The position numbers and the translations under genes were made by a program. The notes beneath the pieces are model-generated. The model was not told where the DNA came from, did no database searches, and saw nothing but the letters and a program-made list of their open reading frames with translations. 51,758 bases of DNA from JACCZX01 sp038216465 (GTDB taxonomy: Bacteria > Pseudomonadota > Gammaproteobacteria > Burkholderiales > Burkholderiaceae_F), in NCBI GenBank assembly GCA_038216465.1, contig JBBQQC010000025.1, forward strand, positions 1 to 51,758. The letters are read 5' to 3'. Of the stretch, positions 40,833-48,800 are shown one piece after another (position 1 is the stretch's first letter; each line of letters begins with the position of its first letter).

Positions 40833-41567
40833 ATGGATGGCCGCTTGCATGGAAAAACGGTGCTCGTCACCGCCGCAGCTCAGGGGATGGGACAGGCTGC
40901 AGTGCTCGCGTTCGCACGCGAGGGCGCGCGCGTGATCGCCACTGACCTGAAAGAAGAGTTGCTCGCGAATCTGCCCTCTTCGATGACGAAGAGTCAGCTC
41001 GACGTGCTCGACGACAGCGCGGTCGCCGCGCTGGTCGAGCGCATCGGCGCGGTTGACGTGTTGTTCAACTGCGCCGGCTACGTACATCAGGGCACGATTC
41101 TCGATTGCGCCATCAAGGATTGGGATTTCAGCTTCGCTCTGAACGTGCGCAGCATGTTCGTGATGACCAAGGCAATGCTGCCGAAGATGATCGCGGCCGG
41201 CGGTGGCACGATATTGAACATGGCTTCCGTCGTAGGAGCCAGCAAAGCAGCGCCGAACCGTCTCGCATACGCCGCCAGCAAGGCGGCGGTTGTCGGGTTC
41301 ACGCGTGCGCTTGCGATCGATCACGTCAAGCAAAACATTCGCGTCAATTGCATATGTCCCGGCACCGTCGACACGCCGTCGCTCGGAGACCGCATCCTGG
41401 CATTTGCCGATCCGGTGCAAGCGCGTAAGGATTTCGTTGGGCGGCAGCCGATGGGTCGCCTAGCTACCGCAGAGGAAATTGCGGAAACCTTTGTCTATCT
41501 AGTGTCCGACGAGTCGTCATTCATGACCGGCCAGGCTGTCTTCGTCGACGGCGGCATGTCTCTTTAA
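40833..41567 (+). CDS. Short-chain dehydrogenase, 2-keto-3-deoxy-L-fuconate dehydrogenase-like
   Basis: The protein is 244 residues. The NAD-binding loop is TAAAQGMG in place of the usual TGxxxGxG, as in known 2-keto-3-deoxy-L-fuconate dehydrogenases. NCAGYVHQGTILDC, the catalytic Ser in NMASVVGA and Y-x3-K in LAYAASKAA are present, and it ends GQAVFVDGG. The overall likeness to that enzyme family comes from memory of the sequence pattern. GGAGG precedes the chosen ATG by four bases, while the frame is open upstream to 40704 through the operator region. It starts the rightward arm with the FAH and hydroxyacid dehydrogenase genes. Confidence 0.88.
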   Translation: MDGRLHGKTVLVTAAAQGMGQAAVLAFAREGARVIATDLKEELLANLPSSMTKSQLDVLDDSAVAALVERIGAVDVLFNCAGYVHQGTILDCAIKDWDFSFALNVRSMFVMTKAMLPKMIAAGGGTILNMASVVGASKAAPNRLAYAASKAAVVGFTRALAIDHVKQNIRVNCICPGTVDTPSLGDRILAFADPVQARKDFVGRQPMGRLATAEEIAETFVYLVSDESSFMTGQAVFVDGGMSL

Positions 41568-41584
41568 AAGAAAGCAAAAAAAAA

Positions 41585-42430
41585 ATGAAACTGTTGCGCT
41601 ACGGCCCCGCGGGCTACGAAAAACCCGGCGTGCTCGACGCCGCCGGCAAGATACGCGACCTATCGGGCGTCATCGAACAGACCGACAGCGCACACCTCGC
41701 GCCGCGTGAATTGAAGAAGATCTCGCAGATGAAACTTGAATCGCTGCCGCTGATATCCGGCTCGCCACGGCTCGGCGTACCGTACATCGGCATCGGCAAG
41801 TTCATCGCGATCGGACTTAACTTCGCTGACCACGCGGCCGAGGCCGGAGCTCAGGTGCCGAAGGAGCCGATCGTCTTCATGAAGGCAACGACGTGTATCA
41901 ACGGTCCGAACGATGACATCATCATTCCGAAGAATTCCACCAAGACCGACTGGGAGGTAGAACTCGGCGTCGTCATCGGCACCGTGGCGCAATACGTGAA
42001 CATCGCACGCGCGCTCGATCACGTCGCCGGCTACTGCATCGTCAACGACGTCTCAGAGCGCCAGTTTCAACTCGAACGTGGCAGTCAGTGGGATAAAGGC
42101 AAAGGCTGCGATACTTTCGGCCCGATTGGTCCGTATCTGGTCACGCGCGACGAAGTACTCGATCCGCAGAAGCTCGACATGTGGCTCGACGTAAATGGCC
42201 AGCGCATGCAGCGCGGCAACACATCGACGATGGTGTTCGGCTGCGCGCACTTGGTCAGCTACGTCAGCCAGTTCATGACGTTGATGCCGGGTGACATCAT
42301 TACCACCGGCACGCCCCCCGGCGTCGGCATGGGGCAGAAACCCCCACGCTATTTGCAGAATGGTGACTTGATCACGCTTGGAATTGCGGGCTTGGGCACG
42401 CAACGACAGTCCGTACGCGCGTACTCCTAA
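41585..42430 (+). CDS. Fumarylacetoacetate-hydrolase-family protein, probable 2,4-diketo-3-deoxy-acid hydrolase
   Basis: The protein is 281 residues. The FAH catalytic region is at about 75-275: FIAIGLNFADHAAEAG, the metal ligands in DWEVELGVVIG (two Glu) and NDVSERQFQ (Asp), then KGCDTFGPIGPYLV and GDIITTGTPPGVGMG. Members paired with this type of SDR cleave 2,4-diketo-3-deoxy sugar acids to pyruvate and a hydroxy acid. Ureidoglycolate lyase is a common misannotation for this group. An A-rich stretch with ten A in a row (41576-41585) joins the weak AGAAAG site to the ATG. Confidence 0.88.
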   Translation: MKLLRYGPAGYEKPGVLDAAGKIRDLSGVIEQTDSAHLAPRELKKISQMKLESLPLISGSPRLGVPYIGIGKFIAIGLNFADHAAEAGAQVPKEPIVFMKATTCINGPNDDIIIPKNSTKTDWEVELGVVIGTVAQYVNIARALDHVAGYCIVNDVSERQFQLERGSQWDKGKGCDTFGPIGPYLVTRDEVLDPQKLDMWLDVNGQRMQRGNTSTMVFGCAHLVSYVSQFMTLMPGDIITTGTPPGVGMGQKPPRYLQNGDLITLGIAGLGTQRQSVRAYS

Positions 42431-42449
42431 CCAGCCCGCGGTGAAGTTG

Positions 42450-43388
42450 ATGAAACCGCAAGTCCTCGTCATTGCACCGCTTTACAAGCCGGCGCAGGAA
42501 ACGCTGGAGGCAACTCATGCGACCCATCTATTGTTCAAGGCGAATGATCGCGATGCATTGATTGCGCAGGTGGGGTCTCGCATCGACGTTGTGGTTACCA
42601 GCGGCGGCGGCGCGGGCATCAAGCGCGCGCTGATCGAACAACTTCCGACGCTCAAACTGATTGCGTGCTTTAGCGTCGGGCTCGATTCGGTCGACTTGGT
42701 TGCCGCGCGCGAACGCGGCGTCGCAGTGACCAACACACCCGACGTGTTAACCGACGATGTCGCCGACCTTGCCGTTGGATTGATGCTCGCCACAGCACGC
42801 CGCATCGCGGCCGCGGACCGGTTCGTGCGCAGCGGCGGTTGGCTGAAGGAGGCATTTCCGCTGACCGAGAAGATGAGCGGCAAACGCCTCGGCATCGTAG
42901 GCATGGGTCGTATCGGGCAGGCGATCGCCCGTCGTGCGGCCGCGTTCGACATGAAGGTCGCCTGGCACGGCCCGGCGCGCAAGGATCTGCCCTACCGTTT
43001 CGAGCCACAGCTGATCGAGCTCGCGCGCGCGGTTGATTTTCTGGTGGCCGCCTGTCCGGGTGGCGCAGCCACACGCGGGTTGATCAGCCGCGACGTGCTG
43101 ATCGCGCTTGGTGCGAAAGGGATCTTCATCAACATCTCGCGCGGCTCGGTCGTCGACGAGACGGCGATGGTTGAATTGCTCGTCAACCGTCAACTGGGCG
43201 GCGCCGGCCTCGACGTATTCGTCGACGAACCGCGCGCCCCAACCGCCCTGTTCGATCTCGACAACGTCGTGCTGCAACCGCATCAAGCAAGTGCAACCCA
43301 TCAAACGCGCGGCGCGATGGCGCAGCTGGTGCTCGACAATATCGCCGCCTACGCGGCAGGTCGACCTCTGCTGACGCCTGTCAACTGA
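42450..43388 (+). CDS. D-isomer-specific 2-hydroxyacid dehydrogenase, glyoxylate/hydroxypyruvate reductase-like
   Basis: The protein is 312 residues. The Rossmann loop is GIVGMGRIGQAIA. Catalytic residues are Arg in NISRGSVVDE, Glu in DVFVDEP and His in LQPHQAS. The substrate-binding loop is SVGLDSVD. This pattern fits the glyoxylate/hydroxypyruvate reductase branch. It is the third gene of the rightward arm and could reduce or oxidise the two- or three-carbon product released by the hydrolase. A GTG three codons upstream is an alternative start. Confidence 0.88.
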   Translation: MKPQVLVIAPLYKPAQETLEATHATHLLFKANDRDALIAQVGSRIDVVVTSGGGAGIKRALIEQLPTLKLIACFSVGLDSVDLVAARERGVAVTNTPDVLTDDVADLAVGLMLATARRIAAADRFVRSGGWLKEAFPLTEKMSGKRLGIVGMGRIGQAIARRAAAFDMKVAWHGPARKDLPYRFEPQLIELARAVDFLVAACPGGAATRGLISRDVLIALGAKGIFINISRGSVVDETAMVELLVNRQLGGAGLDVFVDEPRAPTALFDLDNVVLQPHQASATHQTRGAMAQLVLDNIAAYAAGRPLLTPVN

Positions 43389-43427
43389 ACTAGATCACAT
43401 GTTGCCGCTGGCTGGTCGGAGGCGCCC

Positions 43428-43757
43428 TTATCGCGCCGCGCTGTTGACGCGCGTCTGCGTGCGAGACCAGGCCAGGAACTTTTCAAAATCGCCGTCGAAA
43501 GCGCGCTTTTTGAGCTCCTCGTAGACGACCGAGCAGACAGCCGCCTCACCCCCGGTCACTGACCCGCGCATTGCGCGAGCGTTACAGTCCAGGTAAATCG
43601 TTTTCAATTCGGCCACCGTCAGTGGCTTTCCTTCGTCCTTTTCGGATTGGGCGTAACCCGCGGGACTGAACAGCGACGTACAAACAACCATTGCCACACA
43701 GGCGGTCTTGCGCAGGGCGGCGACCGCGGTAGGCGTCGAAGTAACTGATTTCATCAT
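43428..43757 (-). CDS. Small exported protein of unknown function
   Basis: The protein is 109 residues with a signal peptide ending around AGYA/QSEKDEG (residue 36). The mature part reads LTVAELKTIYLDCNARAMRG, GGEAAVCSVVYEELKKRAFDGDFEKFLAWSRTQ, with two cysteines that could form a disulfide. I recall similar short exported proteins in other Burkholderiales but no assigned function. GGAGCAAA stands before two adjacent ATG codons (43757 and 43754). It is a single gene converging on the hydroxyacid dehydrogenase gene. Confidence 0.75.
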   Translation of the reverse strand: MMKSVTSTPTAVAALRKTACVAMVVCTSLFSPAGYAQSEKDEGKPLTVAELKTIYLDCNARAMRGSVTGGEAAVCSVVYEELKKRAFDGDFEKFLAWSRTQTRVNSAAR

Positions 43758-43878
43758 TTTGCTCCGGTTGACTCCGGCTCATGCCGGCAGACAGGAGCTT
43801 CTGATGACGCGCCCCACGGATTGCCCACAGGTTCGAAAAGTGGTCGCCGGCGGCACAATGAGCCGAAGCGACCCGGGT

Positions 43879-45222
43879 TCAACGGACCAGGCAAGGACGT
43901 TTCGGATCGAATTTCCAACCGGGAATCAAGAATTGCATTGCCGCCGCGTCGTCACGCGCACCGAGTCCGTGCTGCAAATAGAGCCGGTGCGCCTTCTCGA
44001 CCTCGACCATGTCGAGCTCGACGCCGAGGCCCGGTTTCTTCGGTAAATCAACGAACCCGCCACGGATCGGCAGCGGCTCCCTCGTCAAGCGTTGGCCGTC
44101 CTGCCAGATCCAGTGCGTATCGATCGCGGTCACCTTCCCTGGCGCGGCGGCGCCGACGTGCGTGAACATCGCGAGCGATACGTCGAAGTGATTGTTCGAG
44201 TGCGAGCCCCACGTCAATCCCCAGTCGCGGCACGTTTGCGCAACGCGCACCGATCCGGCCATCGTCCAGAAGTGCGGATCAGCGAGCGGAATGTCGACCG
44301 ACTGCAGCGCGAGGGCGTGCACCAGCTGCCGCCAATCGGTCGCCACCATGTTGGTGGCCGTCGGCAACCCCGTGGCGCGTCTGAACTCGGCCATCACTTC
44401 ACGCCCGGAAAAACCTTCCTCGGCGCCGCACGGATCTTCCGCGTACGCAACGACATCTCGCATATCCCGCATCAGGCGTACTGCGTCCTTCAACAACCAC
44501 CCGCCGTTAGGATCTAGCGTGACGCGCGCTTGCGGAAAGCGTTCGTGCAACGCTGTCACGGCCTCGATTTCAGCTTCCCCGGCCAGCACCCCGCCCTTTA
44601 GCTTGAAGTCGTTGAAGCCGTAGCGCCCGTACGCTGCTTCGGCCTGACACACGATTGACTGAGAAGTTAATGCCGCGGCGTGTCGCACACGAAACCACGC
44701 GTTGTCCGCCTGCGGCTCGCTGGCCTGATCAACATAAGGAAGATCGGTCTTCGTGCGATCGCCGACAAAAAACAAATAACCGAGCATCTCGACGCGCTCG
44801 CGCTGCACGCCTTCGCCCAGCAGTGCAGCGACCGGCACACCAAGGTGCTGGCCGAGCAAGTCGAGCAACGCAGATTCGATAGCGGTCACCGCATGGATCG
44901 TCGTGCGCAGATCGAAGGTCTGCAGCCCGCGCCCACCCGCGTCGCGATCGGCAAATTGGCGCTGCACGCGCTGCATCACACCCTGTTGCGCGCCCAGCGG
45001 CTGACCGACAACGAGCCCGCGTGCGTCTTCCAGTGTCTGGCGAATCTTTTCGCCGCCCGGTACTTCGCCGACGCCGGTACGCCCCGCACTATCGGTCAGG
45101 ATCAGCAGGTTGCGCGTGAAAAACGGGCCGTGCGCGCCGCTCAGGTTCAGCAGCATGCTGTCGCGGCCCGCGACAGGGATCACGCGCAAGTCAGTGACTT
45201 GCGGCGTCGACGCAACGGGCAT
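43879..45222 (-). CDS. gudD: Glucarate dehydratase
   Basis: This enolase-superfamily enzyme turns D-glucarate into 5-keto-4-deoxy-D-glucarate. It is 447 residues, the same as E. coli GudD. The K-x-K pair is in FKLKGG. Metal ligands are Asp in TLDPNGGW, Glu in AYAEDPCGAEEG and Asn in TATNMVATD. The general-base His is in WGSHSNNHFD. The N-terminal FFTRNLLILTD and VGEVPGGEKI blocks are intact. It starts two bases after the Bug receptor stop, so both are in one operon. The next pathway enzyme is not in the window. Confidence 0.95.
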   Translation of the reverse strand: MPVASTPQVTDLRVIPVAGRDSMLLNLSGAHGPFFTRNLLILTDSAGRTGVGEVPGGEKIRQTLEDARGLVVGQPLGAQQGVMQRVQRQFADRDAGGRGLQTFDLRTTIHAVTAIESALLDLLGQHLGVPVAALLGEGVQRERVEMLGYLFFVGDRTKTDLPYVDQASEPQADNAWFRVRHAAALTSQSIVCQAEAAYGRYGFNDFKLKGGVLAGEAEIEAVTALHERFPQARVTLDPNGGWLLKDAVRLMRDMRDVVAYAEDPCGAEEGFSGREVMAEFRRATGLPTATNMVATDWRQLVHALALQSVDIPLADPHFWTMAGSVRVAQTCRDWGLTWGSHSNNHFDVSLAMFTHVGAAAPGKVTAIDTHWIWQDGQRLTREPLPIRGGFVDLPKKPGLGVELDMVEVEKAHRLYLQHGLGARDDAAAMQFLIPGWKFDPKRPCLVR

Positions 45223-45224
45223 GA

Positions 45225-46196
45225 TCAATCGGCGGTGATCTTCCGGGTTTCGATCACCTGCTTCCAACGCGCGTACTCCTGCTGCTGGAAAGCGGCGAAC
45301 TGCGCTGGCGTGTTGGCGACGATTTCAAACCCGATCGAAGTGAACTGCTGCCTGACCGCCGGGTCATTGAGCGCAGCGACGATTCCTGCGTGCATCTTGT
45401 CGCGCACGTCTGCCGGCAGCCCTTTGGGCCCGACGACGGCTTGCCACGAATAGACGTCGACGCCTTTGATGCCTGCCTCGGTCAGTGTCGGCACGTCGGG
45501 CAGCAGCTCGGAGCGCTTCGCGCTGGTAATCGTGAGCGCCTTTAGCTTGCCCGACCTTACCAGCGGCATCGCGGTATTGATGTTCATGAACGACGCGTCG
45601 ACCTGGCCACCTAGCAGGTCAGACAGTGCCGGCGCACCTCCTTTGTAGGGAATATGCAGGCCAGTCGTACCCGTCTGCAGCCAGAACAACTCCGCGGTCA
45701 GATGATCGCTCGAGCCATTGCCCGCAGAAGCAAAGCTCATCTTGCCCGGGTTCGCCTTGTGAAAAGCAACAACGTCGGCGAGCGATCTATGCGGAGATGC
45801 AGCCGGCACTACCAGGACATTCGGTGCGTGAACCGCCACTGTGATCAGATCGAAGTCCTTCAGTGCGTCGTACTGCATCGGCTTGATCAGATGCGGCACG
45901 ATCACGAGCGGGCCCAGCGACGTCACGAGGAACGTGTAACCGTCGGGCGCTGCTCGCTTGACGTACACCGCGCCAATGGTCCCGGTCGCACCCGGCTTGT
46001 TGTCCACTACAAACTGTTGTCCATAGGCTGCGGTGAGCTTGGGAGCGAGGGCGCGCGCGATGGAGTCGGTGGAACCACCCGGTGGAAACGGGACCACCAG
46101 GGTGACCGGCTTCGAAGGCCACGTCTGTGCCTGAACCTCGTTGACCCCTGCCACCGCGGCGAACGCGATCGCGAAAGCGGTTAAAAACTTCTTCAT
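45225..46196 (-). CDS. Bug-family solute-binding protein (TctC-like)
   Basis: The protein is 323 residues with a signal peptide ending VQA/QTW (about residue 23). Family blocks are WPSKPVTLVVPFPPGGSTD, VDNKPGATGTIG, the SAGNGSSDHLTAELF loop, HIPYKGGAPAL and LPDVPTLTEAG. Such periplasmic receptors are very numerous in Burkholderiales and usually bind small carboxylates. No TctA/TctB membrane genes are adjacent. The neighbour gudD suggests an aldarate ligand. AAGGAG precedes the ATG. Confidence 0.94.
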   Translation of the reverse strand: MKKFLTAFAIAFAAVAGVNEVQAQTWPSKPVTLVVPFPPGGSTDSIARALAPKLTAAYGQQFVVDNKPGATGTIGAVYVKRAAPDGYTFLVTSLGPLVIVPHLIKPMQYDALKDFDLITVAVHAPNVLVVPAASPHRSLADVVAFHKANPGKMSFASAGNGSSDHLTAELFWLQTGTTGLHIPYKGGAPALSDLLGGQVDASFMNINTAMPLVRSGKLKALTITSAKRSELLPDVPTLTEAGIKGVDVYSWQAVVGPKGLPADVRDKMHAGIVAALNDPAVRQQFTSIGFEIVANTPAQFAAFQQQEYARWKQVIETRKITAD

Positions 46197-46250
46197 TAAT
46201 GTGTCTCCTTGGGTGTGGATCTGACGAAGCTGCGGCGCCTCCCCACTATG

Positions 46251-46273
46251 TTAGACAATTGGCTCAGCCCAAT
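46251..46273. promoter_or_regulatory. Candidate operator in the divergent receptor/garD promoter region
   Basis: The sequence holds an inverted repeat ATTGG-N6-CCAAT (46258-46273). Its left part TTAGACAATTGGC (46251-46263) matches 11 of 13 bases of TTGGACAATTCGC at 40704-40716. The region lies between the leftward Bug receptor gene and the start of the garD remnant. Use by a sugar-acid regulator is inferred. Confidence 0.35.
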
Positions 46274-46295
46274 GCCGCGCGGGCGAGGAGATCCG

Positions 46296-46946
46296 ATGAA
46301 CGATGCCGTGATCGCTGAAATGCCTGCCGCAACACGCAGCAGGGAGCCGCGGACGATCCGCATGCACGAGCGCGACAACGTCGCCATCGTCGCCAACGAC
46401 GGTGGCTTGACGCCGGGCGCCGTCTAACGTCTGGCCTGGTATTGCGCGACCGCGTTCCGCAAGGCCACAAGGTCGCTCTGGTCGATCTGGCTGCCGATGC
46501 GCCGGTGTTGCGCTATGGCATTCCGATCGGCTACGCACTGAAGGTCATTCCTGCCGGCAGCTTGGTTCACGAGCGGCTGCTCAGAATGCCGGCAGCACGC
46601 GAGCTCGATAACTTGCCGATCGCAACCGTCAAGCCCCAACCGCAGGCGCCGCTCGAGGGCTACACCTTCGACGGCTATCGCAATCCTGACGGCTCGGTCG
46701 GCACGCGCAACATCCTGGCAATCACGACCACCGTGCAATGCGTTGCGGGCGTGGTGGACTTTGCGGTACAGCGCATCAAGACCGAGCTGCTGCCGCAGTT
46801 TCCGAACGTCGATGACGTGATCGGGCTCGAGCACACCTATGGCTGCGGCGTCGCGATCGATGCACCGGAAGCCGAGATCCGATTCGCACGTTGCGCAACA
46901 TCAGCCTGAATCCGAACTTCGGCGGCGAAGTAATGATAGTGAGCCT
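46296..46946 (+). pseudogene. garD: Galactarate dehydratase remnant (frameshifted and truncated)
   Basis: The intact start (GCGAGGAG then ATG at 46296) reads MNDAVIAEMPAATRSREP, then IRMHERDNVAIVANDGGL, to a TAA at 46425. The next frame continues LVLRDRVPQGHKVAL, EGYTFDGYRNPDGSVGTRN, VQCVAGVVDFAVQRIKTELL and HTYGCGVAIDAPEAEI. A third segment is RTLRNISLNPNFGGEVMIVSL. Both shifts equal loss of one C (near 46424 and 46885). The homology then stops, leaving about 215 of roughly 520 codons, so the catalytic C-terminal part is missing. It is divergent from the Bug receptor and gudD. Confidence 0.88.
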
Positions 46947-47119
46947 AAGACGGGACCCTGCTGAAGTCCGCTTTTCGGCAGTGAACGTCCGCTCAGGTCT
47001 CACGCGGGATGGTCACCCGGTAAGCGTGCATGGGAGAGACTCGGATCAGCACTGGTAGCTCGTGCAGCGGCGACTGCGGCAGCTCCACAATATCGGCCGA
47101 TCGCAGCGCGGTTCCCTAG
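46947..47119 (-). other. Junction region with a short unassigned coding remnant
   Basis: Homology to garD ends here. On the minus strand a short open stretch reads ADIVELPQSPLHELPVLI then RVSPMHAYRVTIPRE before a TGA at 46993. It has no start codon of its own and may be the tail of a lost gene. TCCGCT recurs with spacing in 46970-46995. I cannot identify it. It probably marks the deletion or insertion point that removed the rest of garD. Confidence 0.3.
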
Positions 47120-47521
47120 TCACAGATCGTTGACCGTTTCGTGCTCGGCCGGAAGAATGATTTCAAGCAGCTCGCAATCATCGGACCAGCCGAGAACGGT
47201 GTGACGGATGCCCGGCGGTTGGATCCAGCACGAGCCCTCCTTCATGACATGCGCGCCCTGTCCTTCAAACTCGCTTTTGAACCAGCCTTTGAGCACATAA
47301 ACGAGCTGAAACTGAACATCGTGATGGTGACGCTCGCTCCGGTCTTCGGTGAACGGCGCGGTCATGCGGATCACATGCGCAGTCGCCAGCCCATGGGTCG
47401 CCGCCGCGATGCCGAGATCTCGATAGGCTGAATAACTGCGCAGCCCGCCCGTCTTGAAATCCTTTTCGTCGAGATGGCTAACGTGGAAGCTCTGGGTAGA
47501 CCTAACAGCGACATCTTTCAT
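47120..47521 (-). CDS. Cupin-domain protein
   Basis: The protein is 133 residues with a single cupin barrel. Motif 1 reads HHHDVQFQLVYVLKGW, with the His pair but Gln where many cupins have the metal-binding Glu. Motif 2 is IQPPGIRHTVLG. The C terminus is LLEIILPAEHETVNDL. AGGAG lies seven bases before the ATG. The substrate is unknown. Sugar-acid or aromatic neighbours do not settle it. It looks intact among decayed neighbours. The following 242 bases (47522-47763) hold nothing I can support. Confidence 0.82.
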   Translation of the reverse strand: MKDVAVRSTQSFHVSHLDEKDFKTGGLRSYSAYRDLGIAAATHGLATAHVIRMTAPFTEDRSERHHHDVQFQLVYVLKGWFKSEFEGQGAHVMKEGSCWIQPPGIRHTVLGWSDDCELLEIILPAEHETVNDL

Positions 47522-47763
47522 GGCAACTCCTAGCGATACGAAGGGAAATTAGAACCCCGTTTTCCGCCAAATGGCAAATACCGAAAGCACGGCAAGCTCC
47601 GCCAATCTCGCCCGGCATTCTCATCCGTAGTGCCGGCTACTTTTCCTCGTGCATAGTCCACCGCGTCACGCCGCAATCATGACGATCAGGTCGTGGTCTC
47701 GGCCGGGTGCGGGAACGGGAAAGCCGAGGCCGGGAACAATGGTGCGCCGACGAGGGGCATCGC

Positions 47764-47874
47764 AAGGGCGGTAGAGCAGGGCCATGGAGTATTCGGATCA
47801 ACGATCAGTGGCGGATATGCTTTAAGTTGGCCAGAGGTGACGCGACCGACGTAAAGATCGTCGACTATCACTAG
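47764..47874 (+). pseudogene. higB: HigB-type toxin, C-terminal remnant
   Basis: The frame ending at TAG 47872 reads GPWSIRINDQWRICFKLARG then DATDVKIVDYH. This is the well-conserved end of the HigB/RelE-like toxin family (WSIRINDQWRICF, IVDYH). About 36 of roughly 92 codons can be recognised. Upstream of 47764 no matching sequence or start codon can be found in any frame, so the toxin is inactive. Confidence 0.75.
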
Positions 47875-47881
47875 GAGAATA

Positions 47882-48177
47882 ATGATGCGCAAAGTACCTT
47901 ACCCAATACCTGGCGAGATCTTGCGCGAGGAGTTTCTTGAGCCGATGGGCATCAGTAAGTATCGCTTGGCACAGGCGATCCACGTGTCGCCCACACGTAT
48001 TGTGAAATCGTTGCGGGTGAACGCGCTATTACTGCCGACACCGGCCTTCGTTTGTCGCGCTTCTTCGGCCTCAATGATGGCTTCTGGCTAGGTCTGCAGG
48101 CGGATTACGACGTTGCCCGAACTCGCGATGCTCTTGGCCTCGAGCTGGAACAGATCGAAGTCTTCGGTGTGGCGTAG
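47882..48177 (+). pseudogene. higA: HigA-type antitoxin with one frameshift
   Basis: Codons from ATG 47882 or 47885 read MRKVPYPIPGEILREEFLEP, then GISKYRLAQAIHVSPTRI, the HTH_XRE start of HigA. After about codon 40 the frame changes and reads EIVAGERAITADTGLRLSRF, FGLNDGFWLGLQADYDVART and GLELEQIEVFGVA to TAG 48177. Adding one base near 48001 restores a normal antitoxin of about 98 residues. AGGAG upstream is kept. It directly follows the toxin remnant as in higBA operons. Confidence 0.85.
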
Positions 48178-48194
48178 TTGAAGCGGGGTCACCA

Positions 48195-48749
48195 ATGGGG
48201 GATGTCACCGAACTATTGAAGCGCGTGCGACAGCACGACCGCGCAGCGCTCGACGAGCTGGTAACTCTGATGTACCCGGATCTACATCGCATGGCGCGCA
48301 ATCGGCTGGCGCAGAACGACACCATTACGCTGCTCGATACGACTTCGATGGTGCACGAGGTCTATCTGCGCCTGTCCGGTGCGGGACGAATTGAAGCCCA
48401 GTCGCGCCCGCAGTTCATCGTCTACGCCGCGCAAGTCTTGCGTTCGGTGATGGTGGATTTCGCGCGTAAGCGACGCGCCGAGCGGCGCGGGGGTGGACAA
48501 GCCAATGTCACTCTGTCCGATGAACTCGCGGCTGGTCTAGGCGGAACCGATGAAGACATCGAACGCGTGAGCGACGCGCTCGACGAGCTAGCGGAAACTG
48601 ACCCGCGCCTGAAGCATGTGATCGAAATGCGGTACTTTGGCGGCTTCAATGACCAAGAGATCGCCGAGGCGCTCGACGTTACCGACCGAACGGTGCGGCG
48701 CGACTGGGAGCGCGCGCGGTTGCTGCTGTCGGTGGCGCTGAAAAAATAA
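48195..48749 (+). CDS. ECF sigma factor of the kinase-associated type
   Basis: The protein is 184 residues. Region 2 holds LLDTTSMVHEVYLRL and VMVDFARKRRAERRGGG. Region 4 holds VIEMRYFGGFNDQEIAEAL, then VTDRTVRRDWERARLLL. This pattern belongs to the Sigma70_ECF family often encoded next to Ser/Thr kinases, where phosphorylation rather than an anti-sigma factor controls activity (known for the Vibrio EcfP/PknT pair). The kinase gene follows in the same frame. GGGG lies upstream of the ATG at 48195. Confidence 0.92.
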   Translation: MGDVTELLKRVRQHDRAALDELVTLMYPDLHRMARNRLAQNDTITLLDTTSMVHEVYLRLSGAGRIEAQSRPQFIVYAAQVLRSVMVDFARKRRAERRGGGQANVTLSDELAAGLGGTDEDIERVSDALDELAETDPRLKHVIEMRYFGGFNDQEIAEALDVTDRTVRRDWERARLLLSVALKK

Positions 48750-48800
48750 TCTACGCCATGTCCGGATTGGCGCCGCCACCGCGTCCTTGTACTTGATGCG

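Noticed and set aside
47686..47892. Minus-strand frame of 68 codons over the higBA relic
   Set aside because: The plus strand shows conserved toxin and antitoxin sequence there, and the minus frame has no motif.
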